The position numbers and the translations under genes are program-made. The notes under the pieces were generated by a model. The model was given only the letters and a program-made list of their open reading frames with translations, ran no database searches and was not told where the DNA came from. DNA of 64,000 nt from Gautieria morchelliformis (lineage: Eukaryota; Basidiomycota; Agaricomycetes; Gomphales; Gomphaceae): positions 116,624 through 180,623 of the forward strand of contig WHVA01000210.1 in the NCBI GenBank assembly GCA_015179125.1. The letters are read 5' to 3'. Within the stretch, counting starts at the first letter, position 1; each line of letters begins with the position of its first letter. Shown piece after piece: positions 56,261 to 64,000 of the stretch.

Positions 56261-57969
56261 TCTTGGGGGCTACGCGGACGACGGCTTGTATTTCGGCGGG
56301 GGGTAGTGGGGAGGGTAGCGGCGTTGACGGCGATGGAGCTGTCTGTCACGGTGCGCGTGGGGCCACGGTACGGTGAGGTGTGTGTCACTCGCGTTGGTTG
56401 GACTGCGCGCCTCGCCCGCATTTGACAGGCTGGATTATACGAGCACGGGCGGGCGATGGTCTGCAGCGTGCGCGAACTCTAATTCGGGAGGTGCGGCGAC
56501 AACGACGGGAGTGGCATGCCTTCGCCGCGTGGCGCGTTCTCGCCGTCGCTCGGTACACTGTGTCAGCGACACATCGAGACCGACAGTCCTTCCCACAAAA
56601 AGCCGGATAACGCCCCGTCCCTCGCAATAATCAATACGTAAACAAAGTACAGTGCGCGCGGGAAGAGACCGCCAAGCACGTATTAGCATGCGGCTAACGA
56701 ACACCTTGCTCTCGTGCGGCGTCGAGCATACGGACGGCGAGCCCGTAGACATGTACGGCGCGGCTGGGTGGTGTGGCGCAGGCCCAAATAGGCATGAAAC
56801 GGAGTTACCGTATTAGGGTACGGCCGCAAGTTAGCAGCGATTGTTACGGCTCGGCTGTCGGCCACACGGCCGATCTCAGACACGACACTAAAAATAGTGC
56901 TTCTTGCACTAGAGACCCCGCCAACGTCCGCGCAATCCCGCGCAGCCGTACCATGACCAACATCGCCGGGATATGTTAGGTGCTCACCGTCATCGACCGT
57001 ATACTGAGTGGCACTGCTAAGCACGACAGAGTGAGAGGAAGCACTAGTAGAATATGACATGTTACAACAATACACGCTACATGTTCTAACAGCACGCAGC
57101 TCGATTCACGATTCACAATCCAAACTACACGCACACTATCCGCCTGGAATGCGAAACGCACAACGTCTATACTGTAAGTAGTCTAGTCGATTCGCCCCCA
57201 CCGTGAAGGTCAAAACGTGCCACAATGACCCGGCAGGTCTCATTCCTGTCGCCGTGTCGGACACCCTCTCCCTTCTGAAACCGATTCCGAGCGCACGATC
57301 CCCGGTCATGCAGGGCGTGTATCGCATAACCCCTTGCTTCACTTAATTGTCACAGTCGCGCTCCTCTGGCCGCCGTACCCGCTTTATACCCACGCGTCCC
57401 ACATGTCCTAACACGTCCAACGACCTCAATGCCACCCGACAGGCACCAAACTCGGCACCCTCGCACCGCCCCACACCAGGACCGGTGACAGGCCGCGGTG
57501 CGACGGGGGGGAACTTGTTGAGGTTCGGCTTCGTGCAGTGTGGTTGCGCGGGCAGCTGTCAGTGAGGGGAATGCGGCGACCCTGCGGGAGGGATGAAGGA
57601 TAAGACTGCAGGGTTCTGTTTCCGGGAGGAGAGGATGGTGGTGGCGGTTGGTGGGTTCACGCAGGCGCGTTCCGTATATTTTCCCGTGCGGGGGCATGGG
57701 GTGTTTGCGGGGTGCGGGACCCCGCACATGTCTCGCACGGGCACCGTCCGTCCTCTGCGGCGAACGCCGTGCCCGTTTCCCACGTACGCGTGCGGATTGT
57801 GCGAGAAGGAGCCGCAGCTAGGGGGACAGACTAGAGACATCTTCATGAGCTCGTGCCGTGGATGGGGGAGGCGGAGTCTGGGGAGAAGGTGGCGCTGCGT
57901 AAGAGGGAGGAGGCACATGAATGGGGTGTACTACGGGATGGGGGCGGGGATGTGTTTCCAGGGTCGGCA
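56261..57969. other. GC-rich region without a recognised gene
   Basis: Overlapping open frames on both strands. A minus-strand proline-rich frame (PPPSYAAPPSPQTPPPP, 57850-57960) could be a 5' remnant of the CCT gene or chance. I see no motif that decides it. Confidence 0.35.
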
Positions 57970-58982
57970 TTAGTGATGCACGGGGCTCGGGCTCAAGCCT
58001 GGAGCCGAGCCCAGCCGAGCCTGATTTGGCCGAGCCTAGCCCGGGCCCAGCCCGCATTGAGTCCACCAAGTGGGCCGGGCTTCTAATTTGCAGAAGCCCA
58101 AGCCCCGGGCTTGAGCCCGGGCTTTGCTGCACTTATATAGTATAACTTTGCCTTGATTTGGACGGCAACTGTACATACATGAAACAAGGTTATTTCTCTC
58201 GTTCTGCCTCCTGCCCAAAGCCATATGTCGGGGATCACCAACAACAGTCGACCGAAGCGCAAAATTACCGTAACGGAGAAAGTCCTCGACCCCAGCAATG
58301 CCTCCATTCCAGCACTTGCTTCACATCATCAGGCAGCAGCTACAGCTGCCGTGGCAAAACGTACGTCTCGCTGCGGCAAAACTGCCCTCCGCTCCATCGC
58401 CAGAGTGCATTGGTGGACGGGCTGTGGAGGGATCTGGAAATACCTCTCATACTGGTGAAACCACTGGCCACACAGAGGATGCACTCGGTGGAGATGTGGC
58501 GAAGAAGCTTGCCGCAGGCAACAATTCTTCCCGCATGAATAAGCGGAAGACTCTTGACATTGTTGAACTCACCGATTCAGAATTGCATGCAAATCGCGAC
58601 CTTGATGAATTTTTTGAAGAACCAGCGGCTGTGACTGGCAAGGACGGAAAACTTCACAAATGTCGTGCGTGTAAATTTTGTGGGTATGTGGGTCTAATTG
58701 ATATCATGGTTGAGACAATAACATGCTGTCATCTATTATCCAGTACAAGTGCACTTGCCGACATCGATAAGAGCGATGATGAATCAGAGAACATTTACTA
58801 TTGATGCTACGGCGTAATCATAATTTTTTTTCATATTTGTTTTTTTTTCATAGCTGAAGCCGGGCTCGAGCCCACGCCGAGCCTGACTAATGGGCTGGGC
58901 TCGAGGCTTCACTGAGCCTGAGCCTGCTAAAGCCGAGCCCAAGCCCGGGCTTTCCGAGCCCAGCCCGGCCCGTGCATCACTA
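57970..58982 (+). mobile_element. Short hAT-like element with BED-finger remnant
   Basis: Ends are inverted: TAGTGATGCACGGG (57970) and CCCGTGCATCACTA (58982). They sit within longer GC-rich subterminal palindromic repeats (GGGCTCGGGCTCAAGCC, AGCCCGGGC). Inside, a plus-strand frame around 58460-58803 contains KLHKCRACKFCGYVG, resembling the start of a BED zinc finger, but no DDE/RW dimerisation domain. No 8-bp duplication is evident at these ends, so the superfamily is inferred from terminal style. Confidence 0.55.
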
Positions 58983-59498
58983 GGTGTACATGAGAGTTGG
59001 ATTTCTACGAGGGTGAAATATGAGAGGTATTATCGCGGGTATAGGAGCCAACCGCTATTCATATCTAATTAGACGGCTCCACCCATCCGACGTCACCCTC
59101 TAACTATAGATGTCACACTGGGTACCGCAGGTGCTGGAGGTATTGGGGTACGCGACGGCCTTACAGTACTGCAAAATAGACGGTCTTGATATGATCCTCC
59201 GAGGATCACATCAAGATCATCTATGGCCGAGAATCGGGTGAAGGGATCAACAGCGTCCTAGCCACTAGTGAGACAAATTGATGCGTCGACACTGTATCCG
59301 TCGGAGGCAGGCCCAGGTACGTGGTTTGGCTGCGGCCTATAATAGGAATCCTCGCCAGTCCGTTTCCTTTCGTACTTCAGCGGGACCACGTCTGTTACTG
59401 CGAGTTTGGGTTATTAGAGGTCAAATCAGTATGCACACCCGTTCAATGCGGTTCATGTGTGCAGTTGTGAATTTCTCACCTCTCTAGAAGGGTTCATT
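58983..59498. other. Upstream region of the phospholipase B gene
   Basis: No gene. It holds an inverted repeat of about 16 bp arms (59182-59217, GGTCTTGATATGATCC / GGATCACATCAAGATC), roughly 285 bp before the start codon. This is a possible operator-like or chance hairpin. Confidence 0.4.
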
Positions 59499-61890
59499 AT
59501 GTTTTCATGGAGAAACAGCGTCGCTTTCTTGGTGCTATGTCCCTTGTCGATCGCAGCACTCACTTCTGGCCCGTCATTCCCAACGCCTGTTGCGTGTCCT
59601 TCTAGCGGTACTCTCGTCCGCTCGGCAGGTACAGGCCCAGCGCAGCTGTCCCCGGGGAGAATTCATACATCTCCACTCGCGCAAGCACCGTCCTCCCTGG
59701 AGCGTGGAACACCTATCTTAAGAATGTGCTCTCCACATCGCCTACTCCTAATCAGGCCCAGGCCGGCATACATAATATCCTCACTTCGCAGAGTGCGCGC
59801 TTGCCCAAGCTTGGAATTGCCGTGTCGGGCGGTTCATACCGCGCCGCGCTCTTCGGTGCCGGCGTCTTAAGTTCGCTGGACGCGCGCAACAGTACTGCTG
59901 CCCAAAAGACAGGAACAGGCGGTCTCTTGCAGGCCGCATCGTATCTGTCTGGTATTTCGGGCGGCTCGTGGCTCGTGACATCCCTTGCCCAGGCCAACTT
60001 CCCCACCATCGCCGACCTGACCTTTCCGCCTGCCGCACAGCTCAACTCGGGCTTGGGGAACGCCGCCTTCGGAGGCTGGCTTGCCCAATTTGACCTGACG
60101 AACCCGGGTCCGACTGCAAACGACACGCTAGCGTACGTCGAGGCCATCCTCGCCGAAATCGCCCCAAAGTTCGCTGCTGGCTTCCCCGTTACGATCACGG
60201 ACGTGTGGGGCAAAGCGATCACGCGACATTTCGTGAATGGGACGACGCCGCAGGATATTCTGGCCGAGGGCGCGCACGGTGCAGGTATCTTGTTCTCGGA
60301 CATCGCGAAAGTGTACGTCCCAAGTCCCTGCATCTAGATCTGTTTGTCCGAGTACGAGTATGTGGGGCCTGAATTTTGGTTTATAGTCCGTCTTTCGTCG
60401 CGCACGAACAGCCATTCCCCATCCTGATTGCAGACTCTATCCCGCCCAGACCTAACGCATCCGAGACCGTGCCTGGTGAAACGGTCCCCCTGACGAGTGA
60501 GTTGTGGGAGTTCAATGTCTGTATGTCCAGCTTTTCATTGTTCGTCCCATTCCGGCGCGGCACGCTGACTCGGAGACCACCCATGAAACCTTTAGTCGAG
60601 AGCGGATCATTTGACCCCATGCTCGCGTCGTTTGTCCCCACCTCCCTCCTGGGGTCGGTTAATGCGAGCAAATGCGTCGCCGGATTTGACCAGGCGGGCT
60701 ATATCGCCGGCATTTCGAGCGACTTGTTCAACGAGTTTAACGGTGAGTTTATCTCCTTCGTGTCCACCCTTCCCACACTATCACCTCTCGCCTGGACTGT
60801 CGGCGTTATGTTCCTTCCCCTGAGTTCTGAGTTTATATAGCTGGAATGAAACTTATGCCGTGGTATCGTAGTTTCGGCGGCTGCTCTTTTAGCCTCCCCC
60901 GCTGGGCCCATAATCGAACTCATCAATGCCACGTTTGGGCCTCAGGAGGTTCGCCTCGACTCGGCGGCTGTACCAAATCCCTTCAAGGGCATAAACCCTG
61001 TGCGTGCCACTGCCTTGCCTTGCATTTTTTCTTTCAGCTATGGCTTTCGGTTTCTTCGCCCACAAATACTTATTCTCTGACACAGAATACGTTTGCGAAC
61101 ACGAACGAGGATTTCGTTACGTTGGTCGACGGGGGATCTGACGGGGAACAGATACCCATCCAGCCTTTACTGGTCGGCGCGAGGGCGGTCGACACTATCA
61201 TTGCGATTGATGCGGTACGTACGTCCGCCGGGACCGTTTTTTTTTAATTGTCAGGTGTCTGTTGCTCACGAAGCTTGGAATTCGAAGTCTGCTGATACCG
61301 CTGACAACTTCGCGAACGGCACAGACTTCATCGTACGTATCAACCCGGGTGCGAAAAAGCGTCCATCTGATCTTTCCATCCATCCCTACATAGAATTCCG
61401 CCAAACGCGCCGCGCTATTCGGCTCTCTCTACCCATTCCCCACCATCCCCTCCACCGCCGACATCTTCGTGCAGCAAAACCTCACGCGGCACCCCACGTT
61501 CTTCGGGTGCAACGACTCGGTGGAGACGCCTATGATCATTTACATCGCGAATGGCGGGCCGCCGGCGGACGGTGCGGCGCCGGTGACGGGCACGCCGAGG
61601 CTGCAGACTACGTATACGCCTGAAGAGGTGCGTCTGCGCGCTGAAGGGTGATTTGGCCTGACGCGCTGATGCAAACTAAACTCCTCTATGCAACTTGCAA
61701 CTGAATACTAGGTTCGGGCGTTCATAGACCAAGCGTTTGATATCGCGACGCAGGGCATCGACGGGGATGCCTCTGACTGGGGGACGTGTCTCGCGTGTGG
61801 TGTGGTGTGGAGAAGGCGCGCGCGAGGGCGGGGGTGCCGCGGCTGAGCGTGTGCAGCGCGTGCTTGGAGCGGTACTGCTGGAATGGGTGA
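59499..61890 (+). CDS. Phospholipase B / lysophospholipase, secreted
   Basis: Eight exons: 59499-60312, 60387-60520, 60596-60742, 60872-60999, 61086-61214, 61288-61332, 61394-61627 and 61712-61890. The N-terminal signal peptide is MFSWRNSVAFLVLCPLSIAALTSG. Motifs: GIAVSGGSYRAALFGAG (nucleophile Ser; canonical SGGGYRAM), YLSGISGGSWLV, PSFVAHEQPFPIL, WEFNVFESGSFDPML, AGPIIELINATFGP, NEDFVTLVDGGSDGEQIPIQPL (catalytic Asp), TFFGCN and a Cys-rich tail CSACLERYCWNG. Family members hydrolyse acyl chains of (lyso)phospholipids at the cell surface or outside. Two frameshifts: one base at the C4G4 run near 59665, and two bases in the GTGTGG run near 61800. They make the gene either a recent pseudogene or mis-assembled. 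Exon 6 could start earlier at 61255 in frame. Confidence 0.85.
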
Positions 61891-62239
61891 GGTGGATATG
61901 GACACGCACAGGTGGGCACCGGGCAGCGCACGACTTGGATGTTCTTCGTGTTCGTGTTCGTCTTCTTGCGGGCTTGGGGTGTGGGTCTGGGTGTGGACTA
62001 GGACCAGGACAGGGCCGGGATAGCGCAAGAGGGATAGCTAATGAGTCTCGGAGGGCCTCCAATTGGCTTGGTGGTAGCGGCCTCAAGGTTAAATACCAAT
62101 AATGTGCCGTGCGCTGCCTCAGACGGTACTAAGGGCGCCGATCTCAAATATCCATAATTCTCTAAATTGTTCTTTTTGATGTATATAGTAAATCTAATTA
62201 TTGTGTCCTACTGGCATAATTTGCTTGCCTCCCTCCCTC
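61891..62239. other. Intergenic between convergent genes
   Basis: Terminator side of both the phospholipase B gene and the minus-strand gene to the right. There are no open frames of note. Confidence 0.5.
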
Positions 62240-63964
62240 TCACACCTTCTTAGCAAGCTTCCTTATAGCCTTTCTAGCCGCTCCTTTGATGAAATTCACG
62301 TCACCCCCATGACATCCCGATGTTGGCCATGAGCACATCAGCCGTCACCTCCTTCAGTTCATTTAGGAAGTAAACGTTGTTTGCTTCAAATTTACCTTTG
62401 AATTCGTCAATGTTCCACCCCCTAGCCTCAGGCCAATTACGGACATCGTCAAGAAACTCTTTGATGCTTGGGTAAGCAATGTCACTGGGAGTCGCAGGGG
62501 TCAACTGTTCCGGTCTCTTGTCAGGAATTGACTGGAGTAACAGGGCGGTTCAGGACCATGTTCTGAGCAAACATTCGATAGTCAATTGGTGGGAACATCA
62601 TCATAGGAAATGATCCTTGAAGACCCAATGCCAGCACCGGGCAGGTTCGCCGTTGACCCTTCATCGGTCTTCTCTTTTTGAATGGAGTCTTTGCGATAAT
62701 GGAAATCTTCGAAGTGAGCGTTGTTTGGAGGAACTTTCAGAGTGACCCCGTGAATGTTAGAAACCTAAATTCGCATTATTAGCAGCGAGTAATACATATA
62801 AATGCAAAGGTTGTACTCACCAAGGCTGTTACCCAGGACTGGAGTTGGCACCATGATAAATGCGTGTGCTCTCCTTCTTATTCAGTTTGCAGACTTTTGA
62901 AGCACATGCCGGTTTGCCACAGTTTGAATACTCTGCCTTCAACGCCTCCATGAAATCCCTTTCCCGTTTTGTCGGTAGGCCATGCTCTTCGATCTCAGAT
63001 CCTTCAGTGTCAGAATCGGCGTTCAAGTCCTGAATACGAGCTTTCTTCTTTTTGCCCCTGCCAGCTGCATTTGTCACAGTTTTGTCCCTTTTCCTGGAAA
63101 GTGTATGGCGAAGCGATGCGATGTACTATAATTCTTATAATATCAGATGCGGCTGCCATGCGAAGTCACACGCACACGTACACTTTCATCCAGAACGATG
63201 TCTACTTCCACCCACTGGCATCGCCCTTTTTCTTCCTTGCCTGAGCGCCCTTCACATCATCCTTGAGGTTGTCCCAGTCCTCTTCTTTTGCCAGTTTCGA
63301 AAGGTGTTTATCTCGCACACCTTTGAGCCGGTAAGCTAGGTGCGGCATCTTTTTCACTGTTTGATAGCACCCTATCGCTTTGAAGATACGTTCCTCGACC
63401 TTCTTGTAACTGACATTGGCAGGAAGCTTCACACGCTCAACAAACCCTTCGGCTTCAGTGCCGTCCGGAACACGCAAGATAATTACTAGGCCGTGAAATG
63501 AGCATCAAATTATAAATGAAAAATATGATGGCATACCAGGTTCATCAATATCCTTTACCTGTTTGGGAACTGCCACCTCTACTAACTCTTCAGACTCTGA
63601 GTCTCGATTAGGGTCGTTGGGCTCGGCTTCGGACTCGGATGCACTTTGAGCCGGCTGGGTCTCTTCCTCATATGAAGACCCTGACTCAGATTCTAAGTCT
63701 TCAAAAGTTACTTTTTTTGCCGCCTACGTTGTCGGTCGAAAAGTGCTAGTAGTTTGAACAGATTCTAAATAACTGGTGAGCTTGAAATAGCATCTTATAT
63801 ATAAACCGACCTTTGCCCTGAATTCCCGCTATGTCAGGTACAGTTCCTCTGGAGGTTCTTTGACCTTTTTCTTGCTCGTGTTGACTTGGTGGGCTGTCTT
63901 TTATTTTTGTTATTTCCCATTGTTGGTAAGGCAAGTCGAACTTGGTCGGGTTATGCCGATTCAT
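62240..63964 (-). CDS. Uncharacterised charged protein, multi-exon
   Basis: I do not recognise the family. The minus-strand frame segments, in order, are: MNRHNPTKFDLPYQQWEITK (63964), an acidic stretch FEDLESESGSSYEEE (63710-63550), VKLPANVSYKKVEERIFKAI and KHLSKLAKEEDWDNLKDD (63477-63202), a basic then acidic segment GRGKKKKARIQDLNADSDTE (63077-62829), HGVTLKVPPNNAHFEDFHYR, SIKEFLDDVRNWPEARGWNI (62504-62301) and the tail FIKGAARKAIRKLAKKV, stop at 62240. Introns of about 45-60 nt separate several parts. At least two one-base shifts (near 62515 and in the C5 run at 62307) and a TAG near 63724 suggest decay or sequence error. Pattern (acidic linker, Lys-rich blocks) suggests a nuclear protein. 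The start may lie beyond the window. Confidence 0.5.
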
Positions 63965-64000
63965 AATAGGCGCTTGCGCGCTGCACCATCGACAACACCC

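Overview
This window is nuclear DNA of a fungus, most likely an Agaricomycete (Basidiomycota). The evidence is many 47-90 bp introns with GT...CTAAC/CTGAC...AG signals, chromodomain Ty3/gypsy elements, a patatin/NB-ARC/TPR NLR-like gene, a phospholipase B gene and GT17-type glycosyltransferase exons. Few host genes survive. Most of the 64 kb is layered mobile DNA, and most coding regions carry at least one single-base frameshift or in-frame TGA. Some of those single-base breaks sit in homopolymer runs and could be assembly errors. Layout. (1) 1-14131: a GT17 glycosyltransferase gene on the minus strand. It is cut in two by an 11.9 kb head-to-tail array of non-autonomous Helitron-like elements (1628-13518). 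Its last exons lie left of the array (1293-1627) and its central exons right of it (13519-14131). Inside the array are two solo LTRs, LTR fragments, CATGTCCCC-type minisatellites, AT-rich CGAAAA repeats and palindromic GTCACGTGAC clusters. (2) 14132-44263: a nest of LTR retrotransposons. Element A (minus) has a gag and an antisense Zn2Cys6 gene but no pol. Its gag is interrupted by element B (plus, 19143-27202, 5-bp TSD CTGAG), a complete Ty3/gypsy chromovirus that also carries an antisense Zn2Cys6 gene. The 5' LTR of A is interrupted by element C (minus, 29213-35447), a second chromovirus. A itself abuts a truncated C-type copy (C2), which is interrupted by a Ty1/copia element E (minus, 36003-41300, TSD GTTGC). 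C2 sits against further A-type LTR sequence. (3) 44264-50244: repeat land. It holds a second probable tandem Helitron unit (plus strand, 44960-48483), GC-rich tandem repeats, a 0.5 kb inverted-repeat pair and an LTR remnant with its polypurine tract. (4) 50641-64000: the host-gene part. It contains an NLR-type patatin/NB-ARC/12xTPR gene (minus), a decayed choline-phosphate cytidylyltransferase fragment (minus), a short hAT-like element, a secreted phospholipase B gene (plus, two frameshifts) and an uncharacterised lysine/glutamate-rich gene (minus). How the retroelements work, as read from the sequence: B and C both have a primer-binding site complementary to an LTR segment exactly 34 nt downstream of a TATA box, which is Tf1-style self-priming. 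Copia E instead has a site complementary to the anticodon arm of initiator tRNA-Met. B has a textbook A AAA AAA slip site immediately before the gag stop. In-frame stops in B, C and E are all TGA, several at positions where arginine CGA is expected.
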